In this document: positions 25,790 to 37,291 of the stretch, in pieces
Layout of the letters: each line of letters opens with the position of its first letter
Position numbering within the stretch: position 1 is the stretch's first letter
Assembly (NCBI GenBank): GCA_028023455.1
Contig: JAQFVV010006311.1
Coordinates: forward strand, 436,001 to 500,000
DNA length: 64,000 bases
Reading direction: 5' to 3'
DNA from: Epiperipatus broadwayi
Taxonomy: Eukaryota > Onychophora > Udeonychophora > Euonychophora > Peripatidae
The notes under the pieces: model-generated
The model's input: only the letters and a program-made list of their open reading frames with translations
The model's database searches: none
Told to the model about the DNA's origin: nothing
Program-made: the position numbers and the translations under genes

Positions 25790-27215
25790 TTTTCTTTAAA
25801 AATTTATTTTTATATTACATCTTTAAAAACAATCCCCTACTAGAAGATGTGGAAAAAGAACTACCAAAAGTCTTTGTGTCAGCACTAAAGGAGGAACTCC
25901 ACCACATTTCATATGTGGATGATGTTACCATTTTCCTCCCTTCTGAGAAATACCTGCCAAGGTTATACCAACTGCTGGACAGATATGCGAGAAAATTCAA
26001 TCTGGCTGTCAACCCAGACAAATCTGTTGTCTGGAAAATCAGTAGGGGTGTTACAGTACCATCAAGATATACAGGAAATCCACAGAAATTCCTTGGGTTC
26101 CCAATTGCCCTCTCCAAAACAGCGATGAGGAGGGCCATCCAGCAGGATCTTTTGGACAAAACCAAGAAGGTAACAAACTCTCTCTCAATGATCTCCCTCT
26201 CACTCCCAGGCAAGGTGGCATTGTTAAATATGATGGTGTTTCCACGTATAAACTACTACCTGCCCATCTTCAAACCGACCAAGGATTTTCAGGATATAAA
26301 TTCAGCCTGCACCAAGATGATGTGAAAGAGAAAAACTGTATGCATCAGTCTGGCCAAGGTGCAGAGACCACGTGACCTGAATGGACTTGGTCTCCATGCC
26401 GTCAAGGTGTTTTTTGTTCAAAGAGCTCTTTCAGTGCTCAGGAAAATCCACAATAAAAAAGAAAAGGATCAGAGTGAAGACACTGTGGAGCCCACAGATA
26501 CACCACCACCCATACACAGTAAATGGGTCAAAGAACTGCAAGAACAACTGGGGACTCTATTTTCAGTTTCCGAGCAATTAGAGAAAGCTAAGCAAACATA
26601 TTGGGAAGTATACAAAATTCTTTTCCCAAATCAAAACCCATTATCTAAAGACTGTCTGTAAAACAAATGCTCAAGAAGTCAAGATACTGGTGCATAGGAC
26701 CAAAGCTGGTCGATTTTATAATCAAGTTTAACTTGTCCTCCTTGCCCACCAGTCACTTTTTGGTGATGCAAAGAGGATTTAGTCAATTAAGCCCCATGTG
26801 TAAACTCTGTAATATGCATGAAGAAACACTGGAGAACATCTTCTATGCCTGCTCATACCTGAGTTGCACTAGAAATAAAATTATCGCAAACATTTCCTCT
26901 GGCTGTGGCAATGTCCTGTCAATTGATTGGGCAATTAAAGAAGGAAACTATGCAACTATCAGGCTAGTGGCATGCCTACTACATGCCTTATGGATCACGA
27001 GGTGCCAGCATATCTTCAGACAAGGACATAGTGATCCTTGGATAACTTTTAAAACAATAATAATAAGCATGAAGAACAGAGATAGACTCCTTGTGCCAGA
27101 GCGTCTCTTTGTAGACACATGGGCACAGATTATCATTTGTGACGATGAGATGACATCTCATACTACTGCAGTAAATGTTATGACAATACCACACAAATTG
27201 GTTGCAAAACTTTGA
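25790..27215 (+). pseudogene. 5'-truncated LINE (L1/Tx1-like), RT C-terminal half
   Basis: Coding homology starts abruptly at about 25825 with NPLLEDVEKE. It continues through the RT active site ISYVDD at about 25910-25924, then YQLLDRYARKFNLAVNPDKS and FLGFPIALSK. A UGA at 26323 probably replaces Trp. The same frame goes on with RDLNGLGLHAVK, the motif that follows the RT in L1- and Tx1-like elements, and stops at 26659. A frameshift then leads to 26667-27215, which holds LSSLPTSHFLVMQRG and a zinc-knuckle-like CKLCNMHEETLENIFYACSY. The usual third ligand, His, is Asn in that knuckle. The piece is markedly richer in G+C than its neighbours and has only two or three breaks, so it is younger than the other relics. 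An AATAAA follows at 27278. 5' truncation is typical of LINE insertion. Confidence 0.85.
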
Positions 27216-27300
27216 ACTTCTATATGAAACTATTATAATTATCAAATGTAGCTACCTAACATTGTAAATTTTTTCTTAATAAAAAAACACATAAAAATAG
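27216..27300 (+). other. 3' untranslated region of the truncated LINE
   Basis: About 75 bases follow the stop codon and end in AATAAAAAAACACATAAAAA at 27278-27297. The AATAAA is a polyadenylation signal, and the A-rich end fits a LINE 3' terminus. Confidence 0.55.
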
Positions 27301-27316
27301 AATACTACACAAATTT

Positions 27317-27745
27317 AGTAATATTTAAATACAAGTATATTATATATACTTTTAAAGCTAGATATAATTAGAGGTATTTGAAAACAGACTTTCAAGTTCC
27401 TTTAATCATCCACTCCATCTTATACAAATGATACACATGATCACATACATGCAAAAAAGATAAATGATCTCCAATATATGTATTTCATGCTAAACCAACA
27501 CTAAACAATTAGTCCAGATCATCATCTCCCACACACCTACATAATCAGTGCTGGGTTTAAATTAAGGTAGTAAATCTTCAAACTGTCATGGACAGGCTTC
27601 AATCTTCTCCACTCTCTAACTTCAGTCATTCATATCATTGAAAATCTGATGATGGCATGTTCAAAGTTCTTGTTTGCCAATTTTGTTGTCATACTTATGT
27701 TCCCCATAAGTCATTTTGACCCCTACTTCAGAAAGAATAAATGAT
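27317..27745 (-). repeat. hammerhead-bearing ~456-bp repeat, copy 1 (retrozyme-like)
   Basis: It shares its whole length with the repeats at 59893, 62755, 63216 and 63506. Shared landmarks are TTTAAATACAAGT at the start, CATCCACTCCATCTTATAC, AAGATAAATGATCTCCAATA, the ribozyme segment, CTTCAAACT...GGACAGGCTTCAATCTT and CTGATGATGGCATGTTCAAA. The ribozyme segment on the minus strand (27522-27464) keeps GAAA, a pairable stem II and the CCAA/UUGG-type stem I partner. The CUGAUGA core is changed to UUGUUUA, so it should be inactive. The repeat begins about 20 bases after the LINE 3' end, which may be chance. Confidence 0.75.
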
Positions 27746-30700
27746 AGTTTCATACAAATTCAGTAAAATGGTACCCACAATTAATAAATGACACAGGAAA
27801 AAGAAAATTCAATTACAGATTTTAAAAAATGAAGCAAAAATTTTATGAATGACAGATATCAAAACTGAAACTGTACTTAAAATGAATAACTGCTATCAAA
27901 ATCTTTTTTGGGGTTTAATTACTAAAGAAATCTTACTAAAATGATGAGAATAAACTACTATAAGAAATCACAAATATTACTTCTACAGTTGAAGAATTAA
28001 TGCTATTTTTTTTAAATTTAAGATATTTATTTATTTATTTTTCCTTAAATAATAGTGCAATTTTTATATCTGATGGTGGCTCAGATAATTTTAAATATAT
28101 TGATAAACCTACAATGTTTTTTTTTTTTTTAAAAAAAAAAATTATTGGATAAAACAATCTTAAATCAGCTATTCTGTATTCTTTAGAAAAAAATAAATTT
28201 GATTATTTATGGTAATTTTTAAAATGTCTTTATTTTATTCTTGTAATTTTTTGATCATATAGCAGAATGTTATGAACTGAATATCAAGAAGTCACACTGA
28301 AAACATTTTTATTTTTCATCATTCTCTTATAACTTCTAAAATTTTATTAGGGCTTGGCGTTTTAATACTTACTTCTTTCTACCAATTTTTTTTTTTTCAT
28401 TTTATTAATTTAATTGCAATTCAGATCATGTAATATTTTAAATTTTAGCCTTTTCATTTTTTAAAAAAATATATATATATTTTAATATTATACCAGCATA
28501 TTAATATATTATATTCTTCCACAAAAACAATTTAAAATACATGACACATGGTAATAGTATTGTGATTGTATTTTAAAAAGTTTTTCAAATTTCATTCCTA
28601 ATTGCCTGAGTGATAATACATACATACACATATACACAAACAATTTTCTTCTAAGCAACCAGAATACTTGTTTTTTTGGACAATTTTTACTGTTTCTTAT
28701 TAGAATTCATTTTCTTAAACATTTTTTTTTAACAAGATCATGTAGATGTGTGGATGATTTATATAATAATGCTTTCATATTATAAATGTTCTTTGTGTAC
28801 CATATGTTTTAACTAGATACTTCATAACCATTGGAATCTGCAAAAAATGAATGTATGCTCCAAATAACTTTTTTTAACCCTAACTTTTTCTGAGAAATTA
28901 AAAATATTTGTATTTTTTTAATTCTATAGTATTTTCTTTTTTGTTAAATTGTTTTTTTGTAATTTTTTGAATACTATGCTTCCAGAATATTGAACTCATT
29001 ATTTATCTTAAACTGAAGATGAATGAAAAAAAAAATGTTATAATCATTTTAAACATGATGCACTATATGTATAGAATTAAATTATGTAAAATTTATGATA
29101 GTCCTTATATTAAATAATTAATTTATTGAGTATTTTATTTAAATTTATGGTATTACTTAATACTACTAATAAGTAATAGTAATAGTCCTAGCATATATAT
29201 AAATATCATCTCTCCTTTTTGAGTTTTTAATTTTTTTTATATTTTATTGTAGACAAGTATATTATTTGATTATATAACTATTTGTTACTTCCACATAGCA
29301 TTATATTTAAAATATAAAATAATAAAAATGCATGTCATATAAATCTGAAAGTGCATCCATGTGCCTTTATAAATATTGTCACAGGAGGCTCAAACTAAGG
29401 CTGAAGTTTCTATAATTTTACATTGTAATGTAAATCAATGCTTTGTTGTGATTATTTAAATAATACATCATTACTTCAAACCATTGTGGGAGTATAATAT
29501 GTAGAAATGATTAATAAACATTAAAATATCAAATTTATTAAACTATATACATAAAAAATGGCAGAAAAGTTTTAAGATTGATCACACATTGTTCTGTAAA
29601 AGACAATCAGAACTCAAATTCCCTATGTTAAAATAGCTGACAAATAAGAACATTTAATTTGACATAAGCAAAAAGAAGGAAAAAATATATATTTCTCAAA
29701 TGATTTTAATATTTAACAAACAATAGTTTTAAAAAAAAAAAATCAAGTTAACAAGGGAAAAATCAGTTTAGTTAATATATACATATACAAGATTGCTATA
29801 TAAGATTTTTCATGATTTATCTGACACAAGAATAGCACTCAGTACTTATACCAATAAATAAATAACCTAAAAGGTATATATAAACATTTTTAAAGATGGA
29901 TATTAGATCTGCCCATGAATCTAACTGATCAAATGAGCATGTAGAAATAGCATTTCCAAATTAGTAAGGACATGCTCCAAAAGGTATGAGAAGAATTAAT
30001 TATTAACTAAATTAATACTAAATGACATCTAGTAAGCATATAGAAAATAATGCAAACTCTGAGAGATTTGCCTTAATTCTGTACAATTTTTATAGAATAG
30101 CTAGCTACAATGTTATTTAAAATACTTTGAAAACCATAAATCTCTTATAGTTGTTCAGTAATTAAGTGCTGGTGCTATTTATATTTATGTAAACAATAGA
30201 TGCATTTTAAAATGATTAACTTTTATGAATCAATTTAAAGACAGATTATTCATTTGTTTTTGTTCAACTGAATATTTTAGACATATTTTTAAAGTTACAT
30301 ACTTTTGGACAAATAAATTTACAGATGGGTCTTTTCTTTTTTTTTATTTACTACTAATTATTTCTGAATATTTCACCTAAGCTAATATTTAATTTACTTT
30401 TTAACATTTTATTAGATTTTTTTTTTTTTAATCCAGATTTTAGTCTCATAATACAATTGTAAATATTGAATCATATATGGTATATTATAATGAATATAAA
30501 CTTAATGCATTGTTTTACTTGGCTGAATTCATTTAAATTTATTTTTTTAACATAGCAAAAAGTATGCTAAAGATTATGTAGCATTTAAGTATCAAAGTAA
30601 CAAGCAGAGAATAATAACTTTTATTTTATTATCAGCGATAAAATGAGAACTTTTTAGTTGCCCTCCACCTGACCTCTCCCTCTTCCTCTCAGAAATTGAA

Positions 30701-32685
30701 CCCCAAACCTTTTAACCTGCATACAGCTATTCTTAAAATCTAATCTTATTTTTCAGTAAGGAATTATACAGCTTTAAATATATCATTCTCATATTAGCCT
30801 TAAAATAATAATTACTTTATTAGTAATAAAATGGCTCTATTAAAGTTACTTTTTACTTTATATGATTAAATTCTTTTATTATAAATGGTTAATCATTTAT
30901 TATATCATAGTTTTCGGTTTGAATCTCTTTTATTTAATAGTAGACAACTGATATAAGAGACTATGGTATTTTAAAAGCTAAAACAGAAAACAGTACTAAG
31001 CTTAATAAACAAATACCCTCCCACCTCTCTATGAGGTAAATATATTTTCGCTGTTGCAAAATTGTACCGTAGTTTCTTTAGACTATTTTTTATTATTTTT
31101 AGTAACTCATCTAAGACATGATAATTTATTTTAAGAGATGAAACATACTCCAAACAATAAACAAACTGACACAATATTAAGAACACTAAAATTAAAAACT
31201 TCTTAATTAATCATTTTTGACAATAGGTCATAATAACAAAAACAAAAAACACATTTTAAATGATACTTTTAAAATATTTTCATTTATAAATATAAATGCA
31301 TCTGACGAATATCTTCTTTCAATGATTTTTTTTACTATTCATTGTTTTAATAGTCCGCACATTTATTTCCTCACTCCTCCCTCAGACATAAAACACACTT
31401 TTTCCGTTACTCTAATATTATTTTTTTTGTGCTAATTCATTAATGAAAAAATGCCTCGTGATTATATGTTACTTGATCTAAAAATAAAACCCATTATTAT
31501 CAAATAAAAAAATGAAAATACTTCCTTTCATTCACTTGAAACAAATTCTTATAACACTTAATAATGTACTGATATAGATTTACAATGCTCTAATGTAGCA
31601 GCATATTAAAGAGACTTCAATGCTTTGTGTGCATTATCTTAATTGTAGGTCCTGAATCAAAATTCAATCTTTTACTTTTGGTGCTTGAGTACTTAACCAC
31701 TTGATTATTATTATTTTTTTAATAGAAGTGATTTCTAAATTATAAATACCAAAAATATTATAAAATCAATTAATTTAAAAAAATATATATATTTAAAAAT
31801 AATACAGTACTATTTATGCAATCATGGTTCAGAATTAAATCAAATTATCACTGAGCTGATGCTAACATATTTGTAGAGGTAATATAAATAAAACCAAATG
31901 CTCAGCATATATGGAAATAAAATATATCTCCCAATGATGCTAAAGTTTCCATCATATTACAGACACATATATAATTTGTTTTTTCAACACAACCCTCATC
32001 TAACAAATATTGATGCCTGCTGTGATCAGGCTAACAGTGAGCTCCACAGGTGATATATTCTAGAATTATGAAAGTTAAATGTGAATGATGAATAAACAGT
32101 GACTGAAGAAAAGTATCTTCTGCTATCTTATAGAATAGAATGCTGATTCATCAAAACTTATAATTTGTTTTAAATACAGTAGTCTTTCTTACTGTCTTCA
32201 GTTACTTAAGTTAGTATGGTGTAAAGACACTACAAGTCTATCATGCCATTAGTCATCTCTTACTACTGTAACAATATTGTTTGAATAATTCAAATTTCCA
32301 TGTTTACTTACACACACAGCAATTCTGACTTCAATATTCTTATATATTCTCTTTTTTTGTCAGTTCTGCCATTAGAGAAATAATCAGTCCTTAGTTTATG
32401 ATATATGTTTGAGGCACTTCAATCAAAATGAATAGAATTGCAATTGGATTTGAAATAGAAGTTTCAACAAGGCAAAGATTATATATTTAGACAGCTCTAT
32501 TTAGGTATCCCCTATCTAATATAAAAATTGAAAAGATCTAGAAAATTGATCTGACTCACAACTAAGCCTGGAGGATTGCTCAATAAAATGATAAAAGCAA
32601 CATTAGCATTTAGTGGTAAATCAGGAAACAGTAACAGAACTAAAGATATATTTTATAAATCTATTTTTTTAAAAATATACTTTAA
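27746..32685. other. A+T-rich DNA, no gene seen
   Basis: Nearly 5 kb without recognisable coding motifs, with many A and T homopolymers. A pyrimidine-rich, less A+T-rich patch lies at 30655-30720. Its reverse complement contains GGGGTTCAATTTC, a B-box-like sequence, without a convincing A box. Open frames at 30971-31186 (minus) and 31217-31435 (plus) match nothing recognised. Confidence 0.5.
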
Positions 32686-34452
32686 ATATAAGTACATTAA
32701 ACATATGAACTTACATGAAATTAACTCTTCAAGAGATTTATGAACAACATAGTTGCTCTTAGTTAAACTTTTCTTCCATAGAAAGAAAGATTAATAAAAC
32801 AGATGACTACAAGTTTTTGTTTTGAATGGATAGATTAATCAATAAAAGCTGGGTTTGAATTCCTGTAAAATCTAATTTAGGTATCTTCTATTCATGGAAT
32901 TCTTAGATATATTAATGAGAGATTATTGATGTTGAAATTTGATTTTCACAATAATATCTGAAGCCATTTTATTAGTACATATACTCCAACATTAGATTCA
33001 GAAACTTTTATTTCTTGTTTTTATAGTATTATTACAGCAATACCATGAATGGTCAAATTTTGGAAAATTTAATTCACATGTTGGGGCAAATAAAAGAGCT
33101 TAGCTGACTGTTATTGGGAAAAAATGGCCCTAGCATTGTACACTCAAATGATCTGCTGTTATTATATTTTTAAACAACATATGGATTGATTAACACAAAT
33201 ACTTTATTTAGGCAGAAATATTGTTATGAAGAAATATGAATAAATTCATGCTCAAAATAATGGCATTTAATATATAAATGTAAAAATATAAGTTTATGAT
33301 TAATTTGGATATTAAAAATTGTTCATGTTTCTGAAGTATGAAATTCTCTAAGACTTAAATTTATTCTTAGAAAGAACTATGACTAATTTTTAGTCAATGA
33401 TCTTATATATATATTAGTGACTTGATTAAAAGGAAATCTTATATTTTCTGCTTGGCAGAATAATAAATTAAATATAGATCTTCATAATAAATATAGAGAT
33501 GTAAAAGCAAAAATTAAATGACTGACAAGAAAGCTTAAAAATGATTTGCAGATTAAAACTACAAAGGCGATATATACAATATCTGATTGTGGTTAGTCTA
33601 AATCTTTTTTGATGCATTGAAGGCTTATATATAAAGCTCAAAAATGACATCACAATCTTATTAAATCTAGGAATGACATTCTCTTATGTAATGATAATGA
33701 TGATTTGAACAATTGGAAGATTTGTTTTATCTTTTGAATAATTGTACAAAAATTGATATGACAACTTTTAATGATATATACATTTAATACACTTATTTAT
33801 ATTTTTATAAGATATACAGATTAATGAAAGGCAAACCATTTCTTTAAAAAAATGAAAATACTGAGACACTGATAAAATATCTGGAGAAGTTTTAAAATAT
33901 GATGATGATATATTTTTTTAATGAGTATACAGACTCAAGAAGTAAGGATGCTTAAAAATAAAGAAAATATATGATTGCAGTAACTAACATGGGTTATTAT
34001 TATTATCCACAATTGTTGAACAAGCTGCTTACTGTCATTGATAAATGGATCAAAAAGCATTATAGACTTGTTTTTATTGCCATCCAAATGCAAAACAAAA
34101 AAAAATGCCAAAAACAAAAGAATGATTTATATATTTCTTTTATTGATTTGCTTAAAATTATTTGTCTCGGTCAATTAAATATATCTATGACATTATTTAA
34201 AATTACTGGATTGTCCATCAAAATTTAATATTTCATATTATAGAATGAGAGAAAGGGTTATTATAGTAAAAAATCTGATGTCAAACAAGGATTTGTACTT
34301 GGCTTCAACATTGTTTTTTATTTTTATAATTACAGCCTTTGGAACTATTTATAAGTGACTTAATGAATTAGTGATCAAAATGTGATAGAGATGTGATGAT
34401 AAAATTTTTAATCAGAATTGATTAAAAATGAAAAACAAAAATTTGTCTTGTC

Positions 34453-34548
34453 AAGCATTGATGGTTTAGTGGTTAGCATAGCTGCCTTTCAAGAAGCTGG
34501 TGCAGGTTCGCTTCCTGGTCAATACATTTGACATATGAAAAAAAATAT
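34453..34548 (+). repeat. tRNA-Glu-derived SINE or tRNA pseudogene
   Basis: TGGTTTAGTGG at 34462-34472 is an excellent A box and GGTTCGCTTCC at 34505-34515 a good B box, 43 bases apart as in tRNA genes. The anticodon stem pairs four of five around CTTTCAA, giving anticodon TTC (Glu), and the T stem also pairs four of five. The acceptor arms do not pair, and an A8 run follows at about 34540. It lies inside the LINE relic, splitting the RT between its FNLRRL-like and FADD-like regions. It is therefore an insertion and not a working tRNA gene. Confidence 0.75.
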
Positions 34549-35439
34549 CATCTTGAATTGTGAATTTATAGAATCTTATTGATTGTGCTATTTTTGCCAG
34601 TTCAAAAGACAAATACAGGATGTATAAAGATTTTGTTTTAATGAATAATATTTAAAAAAATTCAAGTTTTTATCAGCCAGTGATGGGAAAAAAAATCTTC
34701 AAAAATGTTTGGTTTGAATGGTTATCAAATAAAGAATGTAATACAGTTCAAATGTTTTGGTACTTTTTTAAAGATAGAATGATTGTTTAGATGTTGAGAT
34801 ACAGTGCTGACTTCAATGTGCTACTGTTGCCATTTAATAAGTAAAAGGGAAAGTATTTCATCACAGTGGAATAACTACCACAATTAATATTATCTGTATA
34901 TAAAGAGCTACTTTTCTGGCAAATGTCAAGGATTGTACAATCAATAATATTTTTAAATTTATTAAACATGACAATATATGATCCATTATTGCAAAATAAC
35001 ATCTTCATTTAATTGATATGTGAAATTAATGAACAATACAAGATTTTCTGAAGGAGTGTTTTATAGTGATCTTAAGCATTTTCATAGGAGTAGATCCTGT
35101 TTACATTATAAAGATTATCTCAGAGAATATATATAAAGGTACAATGGTTGGTTTTCATTGAAAAGACAATTAGACAGTGTTGAATTATTTTAGAAAAAAA
35201 AGTTTTCTCAAATGAAGCTAAAAGACCACATTGCAAAATATTAAATAAACAGAATAGATCAGCATGTTCTATATATGAATGCAATTATGGTTCACATATT
35301 GATTAGCATAATCACCATAAACCTCAAGTCTAGTGTTGTATTATTATTGTTGTTGTTGTTATTGATATATATATATTTCTCTTGGAGTTGAAATATCTTA
35401 TTGGTTTGTGAGCAGCTATAGTTGCTAATGATAATTAAT

Positions 35440-35550
35440 AAATAGCTCAGTTGGTTGTGAGCCAGTTATTATGTCAAACAAAATTTTCAACTTGCTTGTA
35501 ATTTAAAACATTTCCATAAATCACTAAATCAAGGGTCGAATCTCTGTTCA
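35440..35550 (+). repeat. possible second tRNA-like fragment
   Basis: TAGCTCAGTTGGTTGTGAGC at 35444-35463 is a textbook A box, and GGGTCGAATCTC at about 35534 resembles a B box, but they are about 90 bases apart, too far for a tRNA without an insertion. A shorter near copy of the head (TTGGTTTGTGAGCAGC) lies at about 35401. It is probably a damaged tRNA-derived repeat. Confidence 0.35.
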
Positions 35551-35554
35551 ATAT

Positions 35555-35905
35555 GGCAGACAGATAGCATAATATTAGAACAGCTTTCTAAGGCTATAGT
35601 ATGAGGATGTCTATAAAACTTAAATTGGAAAAGTAGGGTAATAAAAACTATTCATGTGAATGTAGAAGGTATATATTGATGAAACCAGTGTCCCATTAAA
35701 AATAATTAAAAGAGCACAAAGTAATTGTTAGAGGAAAAAAACAGATATTTGTAAAATAAAAGACAAAGTATATGTCAAAGAACATGCAAGAATATTGGAC
35801 AGTGAAAAAAAAATAAAAAGAACAAAATTTAAAAAGGTGCTTACATGATAATGGTAAACCCACAAGTTATCATAGAAATTATAATTCATAATGTTTAGAA
35901 ATCAT
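35555..35905 (+). pseudogene. Penelope-like element relic, GIY-YIG endonuclease end (copy 1)
   Basis: This matches the 3' coding part of the better copy at about 43030-43377 base by base in many places, for example AACAGCTTTC, GTGAATGTAGAAGG and ATAATGTTTAGAAAT. In broken frames it reads LKEHKVIVRGKKQ, then ARILDSEKKIKRTKFKKVL. The latter corresponds to the C-terminal ILDREKNWKKRKFKEA-type segment of the GIY-YIG nuclease fused to Penelope-like reverse transcriptases. The RT itself is missing here, so the copy is 5'-truncated. It is followed after about 85 bases by the tRNA-like module. Confidence 0.65.
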
Positions 35906-35987
35906 CATTAATCTTATCTTTAAGAAAAAGTAGAGAAATTAAAAGAACCCCTATAGGTAAATAGATAAAAATTTTACTCCCTGTTAT

Positions 35988-36265
35988 CTTTGAGAGAATA
36001 GCCTAATTGGTTAGAGCATTATCTTAAATGTGGAATTTCCAACATCTAAAGGTTTCATTCTTATATTAGTATTGTTTCTAGTCAAGCCAACAACACCTGA
36101 AGAAGAGAGAAGAATAATACCAACTGAAACACTGTGTTATATTTTAACCATTGTAAATTATTAATAGTTGAATATATTTGAAAAGATTAAGTATAATTTG
36201 AATTTTTCTAATGACATTTAATAATTAATTCTAGATGACGGAAATAATCCAATATAGAATTATAA
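35988..36265 (+). repeat. tRNA-like/hammerhead-core-like module, copy B (after PLE relic)
   Basis: The A-box-like TAGCCTAATTGGTTAGAGC is at 35999-36017, the B-box-like GGTTTCATTCT at 36051-36061, and CAACACCTGAAGAAGAG carries CTGAAGA at 36097-36103, with GAAGAATAA just after. The tail includes AGTTGAATATATTTGAAAAG and TCTAGATGACGGAAATAATC. The order, GIY-YIG relic then module, is the same as at 43482. Confidence 0.6.
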
Positions 36266-36324
36266 GTAAAAGGTCATCATCACACACTTACAGACAAACA
36301 TTATAATAATATGTATACTTAACC

Positions 36325-36592
36325 AATTTGGTAGTCACATATTTACCTTGTTATGATGTCATAATGGTCAATATTCTTTCTATGCACTGAATTTTATAAC
36401 TGAGCATGTATTAGCCTGTCCTCTGGACAGGCAAAAACATTGGAGACCCCTCGCCCATTCCATCACTATGCGCTGACTTTTCTAATTTTCAGTCAAAAAA
36501 TGAGACACTTTGTAAACATAAAATTAAGTGTGTAGAAACAATGTTGATCATCATGACGTCATAACAAAGTAAATACGTGATTATCACCAATT
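36325..36592. mobile_element. foldback MITE with ~70-base inverted repeats
   Basis: The left arm, about 36325-36402, includes CACATATTTACCTTGTTATG and ATGTCATAATGGTCAAT. It is the inverted complement of the right arm at about 36511-36592, which includes GATCATCATGACGTCATAAC and AAAGTAAATACGTGATTATC. Pairing continues inward through CTATGCACTGAATTTTAT and its partner ATAAAATTAAGTGTGTAG. The centre, about 108 bases, holds no coding sequence. The superfamily is not determined because no clear target-site duplication was found. Confidence 0.75.
36414..36432. other. perfect hairpin inside the MITE
   Basis: GCCTGTCC and GGACAGGC form eight uninterrupted base pairs around a TCT loop. It lies near one end of the element's centre, in a patch richer in G+C than the rest. 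Confidence 0.8.
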
Positions 36593-37020
36593 TAAATCAA
36601 TTGCTTTATTCTCAAAGCATCCACTCTTTGTAATTATGCTGCTATTCATAAGCACAAACATTGACTGTTTAAATATGAAATTATTAAACTTATTAACTTA
36701 GGTTAAATATTTTAATTAAATATCATCACAATTTAAATTTCCATTTCTTTTTACTCATGTATACTCTTAATTTTTTTTAAAATTATAATCTAACAAACTA
36801 CTTTATTTCTAGAAATAAAGTATTTGCATTTTTTTTACTAATTGTTTTTGGAGCAAAATTAATTTTATTAGATCTTAATTTAAAATATATTAGTTTAAAA
36901 ATGATTATGAGTAAAACGAAGAGAAATTTATGTTTAACATTAAACTAATAATTATATGACAAGTTTAAAATTAATTAAAGTATAGATCATAAGTTAATAA
37001 GTTTAATAATTTTATATTCA

Positions 37021-37291
37021 CAAAGGCAAAACTCTCCATACAATAGCGCCACTTAGTGCACACCAGAGTAATCAATGAATGCAGGAAGGTTTGTGCCTAA
37101 AATCCCTATCTAGTGCCTACCCATTCAATATCCCCAGATAAGTTTCTAACTTGTGGCTTTCATTAGTGAGGAGCTAGTCTGGGGATATTGGATGAGTAGG
37201 CACTAGACAGGGATTTTATGCCAAACTCTTCCTGCATTCATTGATTACTCTGGTTTGCACTGAATGACACTACTACATGGAGTTTACTTCT
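37021..37291. mobile_element. foldback MITE with ~110-base inverted repeats
   Basis: The left arm 37021-37138 and right arm 37178-37291 are inverted complements at about nine bases in ten. Shared words are CCAGAGTAATCAATGAATGC with AGGAAG on the left, and ATCCCT...CTAGTGCCTAC, TCAATATCCCCAGA. The spacer is 39 bases. There is no coding content, and the whole 271 bases could fold into one long hairpin. The ends (CARARGYAAACTC) were not matched to a superfamily. Confidence 0.85.

Larger units (their letters stand above)
32690..35550 (+). pseudogene. old LINE relic (endonuclease + RT), plus strand
   Basis: Almost the whole length of a non-LTR retrotransposon ORF can be followed despite stops and frameshifts. 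The order is ALS-type endonuclease start near 32752; INERLL and TYTPTLDSE at 32915-33000; FGKFNSHVGAN near 33057 (a worn GDFNARVG); NDLLLL and LINTNTLF to about 33215; EIQYLSDCG-like pre-RT text near 33570; NDLYISFIDLLK at about 34122; SDVKQGFVL near 34278 (a worn RT motif VKQGCVL); and a YRxDGxxFN-like segment at about 34385-34420. After an inserted SINE, FWYF and LQCATVAFNK-like text follow near 34755-34845. The family resembles the animal LINEs whose RT carries the RYRTDG...FNLRRL insert. It is fully decayed. Confidence 0.75.

Noticed and set aside
25815-26245. Minus-strand frames opposite the truncated LINE
   Set aside because: They are antisense shadows; the plus strand carries YVDD and the other RT motifs.
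27650-27700. CTGATGATGGCATG in the ribozyme repeat as a second hammerhead
   Set aside because: TGGCA can pair with TGCCA, but no GAAA follows. The true ribozyme lies elsewhere in the unit, on the other strand.
34453-34548. A functional tRNA-Glu gene
   Set aside because: The acceptor arms do not pair, and it sits inside a LINE with an A-rich tail, so it is a SINE or pseudogene.
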